DNA from: Photobacterium angustum
Lineage (GTDB): Bacteria > Pseudomonadota > Gammaproteobacteria > Enterobacterales > Vibrionaceae
DNA length: 64,000 bases
Assembly: GCF_002954615.1 (NCBI RefSeq)
Contig: NZ_MSCJ01000001.1
Span: forward strand, 2,913,069-2,977,068
Reading direction: 5' to 3'
Of the stretch, positions 12,426 through 21,869 are shown one piece after another (the first letter of the stretch is position 1; each line of letters opens with the position of its first letter). Made by a program: the position numbers and the translations under genes. Under the pieces are notes generated by a model. It was not told the origin of the DNA. It worked only from the letters and a program-made list of their open reading frames with translations, and did not search any database.

Positions 12426-13118
12426 ATGAATCCAGATTTAAATACAGCAGCACTCCCTGATTACGGTTGGTCATCCTTTATCGCCAGTCCTTTACATGAA
12501 CTTCTTGCCTTCATTCATGGCATCGTGGGTAACTGGGGCGTCGCCATCATTATTCTAACCTTGATTGTCCGTGGCTTGATGTATCCGCTAACTAAAGCGC
12601 AATACACATCAATGGCTAAGATGCGCATGCTACAACCGAAAATCCAAGCGATGCGTGAGCGTTGTGGCGACGACCGTCAACGTCAAAGCCAAGAGATGAT
12701 GGAGCTGTACAAGAAAGAGAAAGTTAACCCATTGGGTGGTTGCTTGCCTTTGCTAATACAAATGCCCATTTTTATTGCGCTTTATACCGTATTGAATCTA
12801 TCTACAGAGCTGCGTAACGCGCCCTTTTTTGGTTGGATCCAAAACTTATCAGCGCAAGACCCGTACTACGTGCTACCGATTTTAATGGGGATCTCAATGT
12901 TCTTTATCCAGAAGAATAGTCCCTCTACTGTCACCGATCCCATGCAACAGAAAATAATGACGTTCATGCCGGTAATATTCACGGTTTTCTTCTTGTACTT
13001 CCCAGCCGGACTTGTGTTGTATTGGTTAACCTCCAATATTGTCACCTTGATCCAGCAAACCATTATTTTCCGTAAATTAGAACAACAAGGCTTACACAGT
13101 AGAAAAAAGACGAAGTAA
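12426..13118 (+). CDS. Short YidC/Oxa1-family paralogue without periplasmic domain
   Basis: A 230-residue protein that aligns without gaps to residues 315-544 of the neighbouring YidC. It keeps all five core membrane helices, the groove arginine (R49 in [10 protein letters not shown]), the C1 hairpin and the basic C-tail GLHSRKKTK. It has no TM1, no P1 domain and no obvious signal peptide: the first 12 residues are unrelated, and similarity begins at YGW. The N-tail would have to cross the membrane unaided. No clear Shine-Dalgarno sequence precedes the ATG. Terminators stand before and after, so it is a separate unit. It is probably an active core insertase for selected clients, or a backup; function is inferred. 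Confidence 0.88.
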   Translation: MNPDLNTAALPDYGWSSFIASPLHELLAFIHGIVGNWGVAIIILTLIVRGLMYPLTKAQYTSMAKMRMLQPKIQAMRERCGDDRQRQSQEMMELYKKEKVNPLGGCLPLLIQMPIFIALYTVLNLSTELRNAPFFGWIQNLSAQDPYYVLPILMGISMFFIQKNSPSTVTDPMQQKIMTFMPVIFTVFFLYFPAGLVLYWLTSNIVTLIQQTIIFRKLEQQGLHSRKKTK

Positions 13119-13134
13119 GAGAATATTTGCACTG

Positions 13135-13161
13135 AGGTGGCTTTTTAGTCACCTTTTTTAT
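13135..13161 (+). terminator. Terminator after the short yidC paralogue
   Basis: A 7-bp stem (13135-13141 with 13148-13154, including one G-T pair) with a TTTTTA loop is followed by a T-run. Confidence 0.7.
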
Positions 13162-13231
13162 TTGCCTAATTAGGTGTTACACGCAACACTAGTTTACAAT
13201 TCCCCTGTTTTTATCAAGCAAAGCCAAGGTT

Positions 13232-14599
13232 ATGAATCAACACATCGATACTATTGTCGCTCAAGCGACACCGCCGGGTCGTGGTGGCGTCGGCATCATC
13301 CGCGTTTCAGGCCCTAAAGCCAAAGAGGTTGCGCTAGCTGTTGCAGGTCGCGAGCTGAAGACGCGTTACGCTGAATACCTTCCTTTTAAAAATGAAGATG
13401 GCACCGCACTGGATCAAGGCATCGCCCTCTTTTTTAAAGGCCCTAACTCATTTACTGGCGAAGATGTGTTGGAACTCCAAGGTCATGGTGGCCCTGTACT
13501 GATGGATATGATGATCCGTCGTATCTTAAAAATTGACGGGATCCGTGCAGCACGTCCAGGTGAGTTCTCAGAGCGCGCCTTTATGAACGATAAGCTCGAT
13601 TTAGCGCAAGCAGAAGCGATTGCCGACTTAATTGATGCAAGCTCTGAAGAAGCGGCAAAGAGTGCGTTTAAATCACTGCAAGGGGCATTCTCAACCAAAG
13701 TCAATGAACTGGTTGAAGCCTTGATCCATTTACGTATCTTTGTAGAAGCAGCAATTGATTTCCCTGAAGAAGAAATTGATTTTCTTTCTGACGGTAAAGT
13801 CGGTGGTGATTTAAATGGCATTATCGATCGCTTAAATGCAGTACGTAAAGAAGCCAACCAAGGCGCGATTATGCGTGAAGGCATGAAAGTCGTCATTGCT
13901 GGCCGCCCTAATGCAGGTAAATCTAGCCTGTTAAATGCCCTATCAGGTAAAGACAGCGCGATTGTGACAGATATCGCGGGTACGACTCGTGACGTATTGC
14001 GTGAGCATATCCACATTGATGGTATGCCACTGCACATTATTGATACCGCAGGTTTACGTGAAGCTTCTGATGAAGTAGAGCGCATTGGTATTGAGCGTGC
14101 GTGGGATGAAATTGCACATGCTGATCGCGTTCTGTTTATGGTTGATAGCACCACGACAGATGCGACCGATCCCAAAGAGATCTGGCCTGACTTCATTGAG
14201 CGTCTGCCTGCTGATATGGGCTTAACTGTCATTCGTAATAAAGCAGAACTTACCGGTGAACAAGCGGGTATCTGTCATGCCAATAATCCAACTTTAATTC
14301 GATTATCAGCACGTACGGGTGATGGTGTAGATGCACTGCGTGAACACCTAAAACAATGTATGGGGTTCTCTGGTACCACTGAAGGCGGCTTTATGGCACG
14401 CCGTCGTCACTTAGATGCTCTAGAGCGTGCCGCTGAACACCTTGCTATAGGTAAAGAGCAACTTGAAGGCTTTATGGCAGGTGAAATCCTTGCCGAAGAG
14501 TTACGTCTTGCTCAACAACACTTAAGTGAGATCACTGGTGAATTTACATCGGATGATTTACTGGGTCGTATCTTTACCTCGTTCTGTATTGGTAAGTAA
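13232..14599 (+). CDS. mnmE: tRNA uridine-5-carboxymethylaminomethyl modification GTPase MnmE
   Basis: Works with MnmG to install the cmnm5 group on the wobble uridine of several tRNAs. It has 455 residues. The N-terminal folate-binding domain starts [23 protein letters not shown]. The inserted G domain shows [14 protein letters not shown] and DTAGLRE, and the helical domain ends with the invariant FCIGK. Its partner gene mnmG lies about 4.7 kb downstream across oriC. It is separated from the upstream paralogue by a terminator. Confidence 0.97.
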   Translation: MNQHIDTIVAQATPPGRGGVGIIRVSGPKAKEVALAVAGRELKTRYAEYLPFKNEDGTALDQGIALFFKGPNSFTGEDVLELQGHGGPVLMDMMIRRILKIDGIRAARPGEFSERAFMNDKLDLAQAEAIADLIDASSEEAAKSAFKSLQGAFSTKVNELVEALIHLRIFVEAAIDFPEEEIDFLSDGKVGGDLNGIIDRLNAVRKEANQGAIMREGMKVVIAGRPNAGKSSLLNALSGKDSAIVTDIAGTTRDVLREHIHIDGMPLHIIDTAGLREASDEVERIGIERAWDEIAHADRVLFMVDSTTTDATDPKEIWPDFIERLPADMGLTVIRNKAELTGEQAGICHANNPTLIRLSARTGDGVDALREHLKQCMGFSGTTEGGFMARRRHLDALERAAEHLAIGKEQLEGFMAGEILAEELRLAQQHLSEITGEFTSDDLLGRIFTSFCIGK

Positions 14600-14623
14600 A
14601 TACTAACCATTAATAACAGAAAC

Positions 14624-14662
14624 AAAAAAGCCTCATATTACTATGATATATGAGGCTTTTTA
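14624..14662. terminator. Bidirectional terminator between mnmE and the adenosyltransferase-like gene
   Basis: Stem CCTCATAT (14631-14638) pairs with 14648-14655, extended by flanking A- and T-runs that can serve either direction. Confidence 0.85.
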
Positions 14663-14674
14663 TTATTTTTTATC

Positions 14675-15223
14675 TTAGCTTTTCGGCGCTTTAGGATAAT
14701 TAATACTGATGTATTCCGGCTCTTCTATTCCCGCTTGCTGGTTCAAGACCCGCGTTAAGGCAAAGTAGTAGTTCACTAACAAATTAGCAAAGCGTGGTAA
14801 GGTTTCAGGTACCTTTTTTCCCGAAGCATCCACTAACACTAATTGACGTACCACTTTCTTTGCTAAGCTTCGACACTGATGTAACAGCACAACCGAACCT
14901 ACACCACGAGGCAAAACAAAGCGTTTATTGTTATCTGTTACCTGCGCTCGGAAATGATGGTAATCAGATTTTAGTTTCTCGATATCAGCTTCAAAAATCC
15001 CGCATTTACCCCGAATAGAGCCATTTAGATGGAAGATATATGGCTGTAGCCATGCTAATGATTGGCGGATCTCCCCCTCTTCAAGTTGAGATAATGCCAG
15101 CCCTGTATAAGTGCATAACTCATCGGTTAGAATTTCAAAATCACACAGGGGGGAGTCTTCAAAGATAAAGGGATAAGCCAGCTCATCAATATCGCCTGAG
15201 AACTTTAATGTCATTGGTACCAC
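14675..15223 (-). CDS. Degenerate PduO/MMAB-type cobalamin adenosyltransferase-like protein
   Basis: A 182-residue protein resembling PduO-type ATP:cob(I)alamin adenosyltransferases. The segment FVLPRG-LLHQCRS (about residues 102-118) aligns without gaps to the human FILPSG-ALHFCRA region, and ILTDELCTYTGLA matches the LDELNSWIGLA helix. The catalytic set is eroded: equivalents of human Arg190 and Arg191 are lysines, Glu193 is valine, and the N-terminal TGDxGxT ATP loop is absent. It may bind a corrinoid without transferring adenosine, or be a structural relative only. It is divergent from a BtuF/FecB-type importer operon, which may share the ligand. A real gene is very likely; its activity is unknown. 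Confidence 0.7.
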   Translation of the reverse strand: MVPMTLKFSGDIDELAYPFIFEDSPLCDFEILTDELCTYTGLALSQLEEGEIRQSLAWLQPYIFHLNGSIRGKCGIFEADIEKLKSDYHHFRAQVTDNNKRFVLPRGVGSVVLLHQCRSLAKKVVRQLVLVDASGKKVPETLPRFANLLVNYYFALTRVLNQQAGIEEPEYISINYPKAPKS

Positions 15224-15272
15224 CTAAAGATAACGAATATGGCGATATTAACAGAGTGATACACGACTGTAA

Positions 15273-15301
15273 TTGACAGCATAATCAAAATCGCTAACTA
15301 T
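15273..15301 (+). promoter_or_regulatory. Promoter candidate for the ABC importer operon
   Basis: TTGACA (15273-15278), a 17-base spacer, then AACTAT (15296-15301), about 60 bases before the first gene. No cobalamin riboswitch elements or Fur box were recognised in the 137-base intergenic region. Confidence 0.5.
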
Positions 15302-15360
15302 GAACGCCATCTTTTGTTCGCCCAAGGAAGAGCGACAAGCAGCCTTTATCATGCTTTTCG

Positions 15361-16299
15361 ATGACTATTATGCGCCAATTTTTTCATGCTTTTTCACTGT
15401 GCACCGCTTTACTACTCAGCATCCCAAGTTATGCTGAACAAGCAACAACCTACCCGCTAACAGTAATGGATGCGACCCAAAAAATGGTCTCTCTCGACCA
15501 TCCACCATTGCGCGTATCATCAAAAAGTATGTTCAGTGATCAGGTATTAATTGAATTACTGCCACCAGATCATATCAGCAGCTTAAGTCGATTAAGTAAC
15601 GATCCGACTTACTCTTTGATCGCCAATAAATTACCGACAACGATCCCACTGCTCGATCTCAATGTTGAACGTACTATTGCCAACCAACCAGATTTACTGA
15701 TTGCAGCCAATTGGAGCGACCCACAAAAAGTGAATATCCTGCGTCAAGCAGGTATCAATGTTTATGTATTTAATACCGTATATACATTAGCTGATATTGA
15801 AAAAAACATTCTCATGTTAGGTAAATTAGTTAATCAAAACCAACGCGCTCAGCAGTTAGTCGAGACGATGGATCGTAAATTAAAACAACACGTCGTCATT
15901 CCCAAACATCGACTTACCGCCGTTGAATACACCCCATGGGGCGCATCAAGCAACCGCCAATCAACCATTAATACCATTTTTGAGCAGGCTGGCTTAATCA
16001 ATGCCATTGCTGCAACCCAAGGGGATAAATACGGTCAAGTACCACTGGCAAAAGAGCAGTTATTACTTATCAATCCTGATGTCGTTATTGTTCCTGGAAC
16101 CTGTGGTAAAGATACCAATGATAGCAGTAACACCTTTCGTAAGGAGTTATTAAACGATCCTTCACTACAACAATTAAACGCCATTAAACACCATAAGGTG
16201 ATCTGTTTGCCTCAAGCACTACGTTCAACAGATAGTCAGTATATTGTTGATGCCATTATCTATTTAAACCATCACGTTTATGGCAAACCCCATGCATAA
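15361..16299 (+). CDS. Periplasmic metal-chelate/B12-type binding protein (BtuF/FecB family)
   Basis: A 312-residue TroA-fold binding protein of the PF01497 type. A signal peptide with cleavage near SYA-EQ directs it to the periplasm. Family marks are SDQVLIELLPPDHISSLS, NVERTIANQPDLLIA and the C-terminal lobe with INPDVVIVPG. The start at 15361 has no clear ribosome site, and the ATG at 15370 is an alternative that also preserves the signal peptide. The ligand could be a corrinoid, a siderophore or heme. The nearby adenosyltransferase-like gene makes a corrinoid plausible but does not prove it. Confidence 0.85.
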   Translation: MTIMRQFFHAFSLCTALLLSIPSYAEQATTYPLTVMDATQKMVSLDHPPLRVSSKSMFSDQVLIELLPPDHISSLSRLSNDPTYSLIANKLPTTIPLLDLNVERTIANQPDLLIAANWSDPQKVNILRQAGINVYVFNTVYTLADIEKNILMLGKLVNQNQRAQQLVETMDRKLKQHVVIPKHRLTAVEYTPWGASSNRQSTINTIFEQAGLINAIAATQGDKYGQVPLAKEQLLLINPDVVIVPGTCGKDTNDSSNTFRKELLNDPSLQQLNAIKHHKVICLPQALRSTDSQYIVDAIIYLNHHVYGKPHA

Positions 16300-17326
16300 A
16301 TTAGCAACCTCCTATCAATGGTTACTGACGAGCGTTATCTTTATTGTTACCGTTATAGCCTATCTCAGCTTAGGCTCTGTCTCTATCCCAATAACAGATC
16401 TCACAGGTCTGCTACATACTTATCTCATCCAAGGTAGCCACGCTGCTGCGGAGCAATATCCACTCGCCAATGCTATCGTGCTCCATATTCGCCTCCCTCG
16501 TGCTTTTGCCGCCATATTAGCTGGTGGTGCATTAGCCCTTGCAGGCGCTTGTAGCCAAGGCTTATTTAAAAACCCCTTAGCCAGTCCTGACATTTTAGGG
16601 ATCAGTGCCGGTAGCAGCTTTGCTGCTGTTATCGCCATCGTCACTGGGATCAGTGCCACAGCTATAGGTTGGCTACCTCTTTTCACTACCATTGGCGCAC
16701 TTACTAGCGCTTTATTGGTGTATATGCTCGCGGCGAAATCTCACCAACAAGGGCTATTTATCATCTTGGCAGGTCTCGCAGTATCAAGCTTGCTAGGAGG
16801 CTTAACCATGGGCGTATTACTGACGGCACAACAATATGAGATCAGCGAATTTGTCTTCTGGACAATGGGTGGACTAGACTCTCGCGTCTGGCAACAGTTG
16901 TTATGGCCCACGCCAATCATTGTTATTGCAGCAATCGTGCTGTTACGACATGGCCAAGTTTTAAACTTGCTGGCTTTAGGTGAACAAAATGCCCATGGTA
17001 TGGGCGTTAATGTCAGGCGCAGCCGATTCACATTACTCGTATTAACCACCGTACTCACCGCAATGGCAATTGCGGTAGCAGGCCCAATTGGCTTTATCGG
17101 TTTAATCGTACCGCATTTGGTCCGCCTTATTTTAGGGCCAGATAATCGACGTTTATTGCCATTTTCAGCTATTTTCGGCGCCTTATTTTTATTACTGTGC
17201 GATCTTCTAGCGCGGACCGTGATCGCTCCTAACGAATTAAAAACAGGGATCATTACCGCCGTTATTGGTGGCATTTATTTTATTGCCCTATTGATCCGTA
17301 GTCAGTACAAAGGGATAACTCAATGA
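16280..17326 (+). CDS. ABC importer permease, FecCD/BtuC family
   Basis: A 348-residue inner-membrane permease with about ten hydrophobic segments. Hallmarks include RLPRAFAAILAGGALALAG, GLFKNPLASPDILGISAGSS and the late GPIGFIGLIVPHLVR motif that contacts the ATPase. It imports large chelates (iron-siderophore, heme or B12) passed on by the binding protein. It overlaps the binding-protein gene by 20 bases if the ATG at 16280 is used, or by 8 if the ATG at 16292 is used. It overlaps the ATPase start by four bases. Confidence 0.9.
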   Translation: MANPMHKLATSYQWLLTSVIFIVTVIAYLSLGSVSIPITDLTGLLHTYLIQGSHAAAEQYPLANAIVLHIRLPRAFAAILAGGALALAGACSQGLFKNPLASPDILGISAGSSFAAVIAIVTGISATAIGWLPLFTTIGALTSALLVYMLAAKSHQQGLFIILAGLAVSSLLGGLTMGVLLTAQQYEISEFVFWTMGGLDSRVWQQLLWPTPIIVIAAIVLLRHGQVLNLLALGEQNAHGMGVNVRRSRFTLLVLTTVLTAMAIAVAGPIGFIGLIVPHLVRLILGPDNRRLLPFSAIFGALFLLLCDLLARTVIAPNELKTGIITAVIGGIYFIALLIRSQYKGITQ

Positions 17327-18084
17327 ATACGATCATTCAAGCCAAGCATCTTTCTTTTCAGCAAGGAAACAAGCAGCTATTAACCGATATCAATTTCACA
17401 ATTGGCGCAGGTGAACTGGTTGGGATTATTGGTCCAAATGGTGCAGGAAAAAGTACATTATTAAAGTGTTTAGCGGGCTATTTGACGTCGTCATCTGGCG
17501 AGATATTTCTCAAGGAAAAGACACTTTCCAGTTATCGTCACCAACAACGTGCACAGCACATGAGTTATCTCCCCCAACATACAGAGCCAGCGTTCGCTTT
17601 TTTAGTCAAAGATGTAATTGGTTACGGCCGCTATAGCCACAGCAACCCAATAAGTGACAAAGAGTTTAATAGAACTATCCATCAATTAAATATTGAAAAA
17701 CTATTAAATCAACCACTTAATCAACTATCGGGAGGAGAACAACAACGAGTACACTTTGCTCGTTTATTACTTCAAAACGCTGATTGTATGTTACTGGACG
17801 AGCCCACAGCCAGCCTAGATATCGGCCATGAATCTGAGTTAATGAATATCCTCGCAGCGCAATGCCAACAAGGAAAAACGGCGCTGGTGGCAATTCACAA
17901 CCTTAATACTGCACTTGAGTTCTGCGATCAGTTATTACTTTTACAGCAGGGTGAATTAATTGCCTTTGATACGCCAGATAATGTATTAACTCCTTCTCGA
18001 TTACATCAGTTATACCAAGATAACATCACTATTTGTCGCCATCCGGAATCAGATAAACTTTATCTGACACCACGAAAAAAATAG
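17323..18084 (+). CDS. ABC importer ATPase, FecE/BtuD family
   Basis: A 253-residue ATPase with Walker A GPNGAGKST, signature LSGGEQQR, Walker B MLLDEPTASLD and switch region AIHNL. The ATGA overlap with the permease gene indicates coupled translation. It completes a three-gene importer lying between mnmE and mioC. No convincing terminator was seen after it, so transcription may continue into the mioC/oriC region. Confidence 0.9.
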   Translation: MNTIIQAKHLSFQQGNKQLLTDINFTIGAGELVGIIGPNGAGKSTLLKCLAGYLTSSSGEIFLKEKTLSSYRHQQRAQHMSYLPQHTEPAFAFLVKDVIGYGRYSHSNPISDKEFNRTIHQLNIEKLLNQPLNQLSGGEQQRVHFARLLLQNADCMLLDEPTASLDIGHESELMNILAAQCQQGKTALVAIHNLNTALEFCDQLLLLQQGELIAFDTPDNVLTPSRLHQLYQDNITICRHPESDKLYLTPRKK

Positions 18085-18459
18085 ATCCTCTCTTTTTATA
18101 ATAAAACGACAGGATCGGCCTTTTTGTTATGATCATAAGCCTGTGATTAAAATATCAAGATCATGTGGGTAAGATCATTAGCATCATATTATCCACAACA
18201 ATATGATCCCTAATCTAAGATCTTCTATCTACTTTATAACTCGACTTTTTCTTATAAAATACCCACATATTTTCCTCTTAATTAAGAGTTAATTTGCTGG
18301 TGGATATCAGTTATCCATAGATAAGTGAATAAAATGGCGATAACCTACAGCAAAGAAAGTCTAATTGATGATAAAAATCATCGAAATTAACGATCAACAC
18401 GAGCTAGATCTTTGCTAATTCAGAGGCTCTAGCTTTTTCTATCTATATAAAGGATAACT
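18085..18459 (+). promoter_or_regulatory. mioC upstream region with DnaA boxes
   Basis: No gene lies here. It contains a perfect DnaA box TTATCCACA (18189-18197), near-boxes at 18164-18172 (TGTGGGTAA) and 18311-18319 (TTATCCATA), and several GATC sites. This resembles the E. coli mioC promoter, which DnaA represses before initiation. Promoter hexamers were not assigned. Confidence 0.6.
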
Positions 18460-18906
18460 ATGAGCTCACTTAGCCTTATTACCGGTAGTACTTTAGGTGG
18501 TGCAGAATATGTCGCCGATCATTTAGCAGAATTGCTCGAAGATAATGGCCACCAAGTTGAAGTCATCAACCAAGCAGAGTTTTCAGAGCTCGATCAAAAC
18601 ACTATCTGGCTAATCATTTGCTCAACTCACGGTGCTGGCGACTATCCTGATAACTTTTTGCCATTTGTAGAGCAACTCACTCAACAACAACCCACACTTA
18701 GCGGTGTTAAATTTGCTGTTATTGGGCTTGGTGATAGTAATTACGATACCTTCTGCGCGGCAGGTAAGAAAATAGAAGGATTATTACTTTCTTTAGGTGC
18801 AAACCAGATCGGTGAACGTCTTGATATTGATGTTTCAGAGACACCAGTACCTGAAGAACCTGCTGAAGTATGGTTTGATAACTGGAAAAACTTAATTACT
18901 GATTAA
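18460..18906 (+). CDS. mioC: Flavodoxin-like protein MioC
   Basis: A 148-residue FMN-binding flavodoxin-domain protein. The FMN phosphate loop is seen as TGSTLGGAEYVA. Flavin-contact loops are STHGAGDYPDN and GLGDSNYDTFC. In E. coli MioC supports biotin synthase as an electron carrier. The gene points into oriC, so its transcription can influence origin topology. A ribosome site (AAGGATAA) lies just before the ATG. Confidence 0.95.
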   Translation: MSSLSLITGSTLGGAEYVADHLAELLEDNGHQVEVINQAEFSELDQNTIWLIICSTHGAGDYPDNFLPFVEQLTQQQPTLSGVKFAVIGLGDSNYDTFCAAGKKIEGLLLSLGANQIGERLDIDVSETPVPEEPAEVWFDNWKNLITD

Positions 18907-19332
18907 AAAACCATCAATAGTTACTCAATTTCCAGCTTATTTCGATCTTTTTTCTGTGGATAACTATAGATCTAAACGGTGATCAACCCATAGTTATCCA
19001 TTTAATAACTTATATGGCTTCCTCCCCCTGTGCATAAGTGGCATTTTTGATCCCAGCCTATCCCCGATCAGATCCAAGCTCCTGCACAAGAAATGATCCT
19101 CCTTAAATACATGATCATTAGGATCATTTGTCGGTTATCCACACGATCATGCGATCCTAATAGTAGATCTAACAGAAGATCTCTTTAAAAAGATCTTATA
19201 TATATTTAAAGAGCGTAATTAAACTGATCAAATGATCTTGATGAAAGATTCTCTCTTGCACAGAAAAAGGATAGAATGTCCGCCCTTTGCTCGAGTTAAC
19301 TCACTGGCTATTTAAATACCTGAGGAAGTTCC
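18907..19332. other. Chromosomal replication origin oriC
   Basis: The intergenic region between mioC and mnmG is the conserved place for oriC. Perfect DnaA boxes are at 18955-18963 and 19029-19037 (both reverse strand) and 19135-19143 (forward). Weaker boxes are at 18994-19002 and near 19255-19262. I count 16 GATC sites between about 18943 and 19240, the density expected for SeqA sequestration. The orientation mirrors E. coli: the strong forward box and the AT-rich unwinding side face mnmG. Confidence 0.92.
19166..19225. other. AT-rich DNA-unwinding element of oriC
   Basis: Three GATCT-headed segments start at 19166, 19178 and 19192, at 12-14-base steps. The last two run into long AT tracts (GATCTCTTTAAAA and GATCTTATATATA). 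They resemble the E. coli 13-mers (GATCTNTTNTTTT) next to the perfect box at 19135-19143. Confidence 0.7.
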
Positions 19333-21222
19333 ATGTTTTACCAGGAAAAATTTGATGTCATCGTTGTGGGTGGTGGTCATGCAGGCACAGAAGCCGCATT
19401 GGCAGCAGCCCGAATGGGACAAAAAACCTTACTGTTGACCCATAATATCGATACGTTGGGCCAAATGTCGTGCAACCCAGCTATCGGCGGGATCGGGAAA
19501 GGACACCTGGTTAAAGAAGTTGATGCCCTTGGTGGATTAATGGCGCAAGCCATTGATAAAGGTGGTATTCAATTCCGTACACTGAACTCATCGAAAGGTC
19601 CCGCAGTACGTGCTACTCGCGCCCAAGCAGACCGCGCATTATATAAAGCGGCTGTTCGTAACGTATTAGAAAACCAAGAAAATCTAATGATTTTCCAACA
19701 AGCAGTTACTGATTTAATTGTTGAAAATCACCGTGCAGTTGGTGTTGTAACGGAAATGGGCTTAAAGTTCCATGCCAAAGCCGTTGTGTTAACTGTTGGT
19801 ACTTTCCTTGGTGGTAAGATCCACATTGGTATGGAAAACTACAGTGGCGGTCGTACTGGTGATCCTGCATCAAATGCCCTAGCGGATCGTTTACGTGAAT
19901 TACCATTACGTGTTGATCGCTTAAAAACGGGTACTCCTCCACGTATTGATGCGCGCAGTGTTGATTTCAGTGTGCTTGAAGAGCAGCACGGTGATAACCC
20001 AACTCCAACATTTTCATTTATGGGTAAGTCGTCGGATCATCCACGTCAAATCCCATGTTTTATTACTTACACCAATGAACGCACACATGAAGTGATCCGT
20101 AATAATTTGGATCGTAGCCCAATGTATGCGGGTGTTATTGAAGGAATTGGCCCACGTTACTGTCCTTCAATTGAAGATAAAGTGATGCGTTTTGCGGATA
20201 AAAATAGTCACCAGATCTTCATTGAGCCAGAAGGCTTAACGACAAATGAATTATATCCAAACGGGATCTCCACCAGCTTACCGTTTGATGTACAAATGCA
20301 AATTGTTCGTTCAATGCAAGGCTTTGAAAACGCAACCATTATGCGTCCAGGTTATGCGATTGAATATGATTTCTTTGACCCTCGCGATCTAAAACAAACC
20401 TTCGAAAACAAATATATCGATGGTCTGTTCTTTGCTGGGCAAATTAACGGTACAACAGGTTACGAAGAAGCGGCAGCACAAGGCTTAATGGCGGGTATGA
20501 ACGCCGCGCTTCAAGTTCAAGATAAAGAAGGCTGGAGTCCTCGTCGTGATCAAGCGTACATGGGCGTATTGATTGATGATCTATCAACGATTGGTACTAA
20601 AGAACCATACCGTATGTTTACTTCTCGTGCCGAATACCGCTTATTGCTTCGTGAAGACAATGCTGATTTACGCTTAACCCCAATGGGTCGTGAGTTTGGC
20701 TTAGTTGATGATGCTCGCTGGTCTCGTTTCAATCAAAAAATTGAAAACATGGAACTTGAACGTCAACGCCTGAAAGATATTTGGATCAATCCTAAGTCGG
20801 ATCATGTTGATGAATTAAATAAAATCCTTAAAGCACCGATCGCTCGTGAAGCGAGTGGTGAGGATCTTCTTCGTCGTCCTGAAGTGACTTACGAACAACT
20901 GACAAGCATCGAAACATTTGCACCAGCGCTTGACGATATTGAAGCGCGTGAGCAAGTTGAGATCCAGGTGAAATACCAAGGTTATATTGATCGCCAGCGT
21001 GATGAAGTTGAAAAATCCCTGCGTCATGAAACCACTAAGCTGCCATTTGATATTGATTACAGCAATGTTAAAGGTCTATCGAATGAAGTAGTGGTAAAAC
21101 TTAATGATGCAAAACCGGAATCAATTGGTATGGCATCACGTATTTCAGGTATTACCCCTGCTGCGATTTCGCTGTTATTGGTTTATTTGAAAAAACACGG
21201 CTTATTAAAAAAAGGCGAATAA
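19333..21222 (+). CDS. mnmG: tRNA uridine-5-carboxymethylaminomethyl modification enzyme MnmG
   Basis: FAD-dependent partner of MnmE in wobble-uridine modification. The 629 residues match the family. The N-terminal dinucleotide fold is [19 protein letters not shown], followed by signature [22 protein letters not shown] and, later, [27 protein letters not shown] precedes the ATG. Transcription moves away from oriC, and rsmG follows after ten bases. Confidence 0.98.
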   Translation: MFYQEKFDVIVVGGGHAGTEAALAAARMGQKTLLLTHNIDTLGQMSCNPAIGGIGKGHLVKEVDALGGLMAQAIDKGGIQFRTLNSSKGPAVRATRAQADRALYKAAVRNVLENQENLMIFQQAVTDLIVENHRAVGVVTEMGLKFHAKAVVLTVGTFLGGKIHIGMENYSGGRTGDPASNALADRLRELPLRVDRLKTGTPPRIDARSVDFSVLEEQHGDNPTPTFSFMGKSSDHPRQIPCFITYTNERTHEVIRNNLDRSPMYAGVIEGIGPRYCPSIEDKVMRFADKNSHQIFIEPEGLTTNELYPNGISTSLPFDVQMQIVRSMQGFENATIMRPGYAIEYDFFDPRDLKQTFENKYIDGLFFAGQINGTTGYEEAAAQGLMAGMNAALQVQDKEGWSPRRDQAYMGVLIDDLSTIGTKEPYRMFTSRAEYRLLLREDNADLRLTPMGREFGLVDDARWSRFNQKIENMELERQRLKDIWINPKSDHVDELNKILKAPIAREASGEDLLRRPEVTYEQLTSIETFAPALDDIEAREQVEIQVKYQGYIDRQRDEVEKSLRHETTKLPFDIDYSNVKGLSNEVVVKLNDAKPESIGMASRISGITPAAISLLLVYLKKHGLLKKGE

Positions 21223-21232
21223 GGACTAAACA

Positions 21233-21853
21233 ATGAAACAACGATTAGTACAACTTATCGCCCAAACTGAACTGCAGGTCACAGAACAGCAACTTGACCA
21301 GCTGATCGGTTATGTAGAACTGCTGCACAAATGGAATAAAGCGTATAATCTGACATCAGTCCGTGATCCTAACGAAATGTTAGTTAAACATATTATGGAT
21401 AGTATTGTAGTCAGCCAATATTTAGATGGCGCTAGTTATATTGATGTCGGTACAGGACCGGGACTTCCAGGTATTCCGTTGGCTATCATGTGCCCTGATA
21501 AATCATTTACCTTGTTAGATAGCTTAGGTAAACGCATTCGTTTTATTCGCCAAGTGATCCATGAGCTAAAAATTACCAATGTGACACCAGTACAAAGTCG
21601 CGTTGAAGAGTTTGAAGCGGGTGATGGCTTTGATGCAGTGTTAAGTCGTGCGTTTGCTTCAATGGCTGATATGGTTAATTGGTGCCACCATCTACCAAAA
21701 TCAGGTGGTCAGTTCCTCGCATTGAAAGGCCAATATAACGAGCAAGAAGCGGCAGATTTGCCTGAATGGTGCTCAGTTATAGAAGTGAAATCTTTACAGG
21801 TTCCTGATTTAGAAGGTGAGCGTCATCTAGTAGTCTTGACGGCAAAGGATTAA
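21233..21853 (+). CDS. rsmG: 16S rRNA (guanine-527-N7)-methyltransferase RsmG
   Basis: A 206-residue SAM-dependent methyltransferase that modifies G527 of 16S rRNA. The SAM loop is [16 protein letters not shown], and [19 protein letters not shown] is characteristic. It lies directly after mnmG with AAGGAC before the ATG, and before parA. Loss of this enzyme is known to give low-level streptomycin resistance in other bacteria. Confidence 0.97.
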   Translation: MKQRLVQLIAQTELQVTEQQLDQLIGYVELLHKWNKAYNLTSVRDPNEMLVKHIMDSIVVSQYLDGASYIDVGTGPGLPGIPLAIMCPDKSFTLLDSLGKRIRFIRQVIHELKITNVTPVQSRVEEFEAGDGFDAVLSRAFASMADMVNWCHHLPKSGGQFLALKGQYNEQEAADLPEWCSVIEVKSLQVPDLEGERHLVVLTAKD

Positions 21854-21869
21854 TTGTTGAGGTTTTCTT

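Noticed and set aside
13483..14232. A 249-codon open frame antisense to mnmE
   Set aside because: It lies entirely within a certain gene and has serine/arginine-rich, non-protein-like composition; it is a shadow of mnmE codon usage.
16741..17274. A 177-codon open frame antisense to the importer permease
   Set aside because: It mirrors a convincing membrane permease gene and has no ribosome site or family resemblance.
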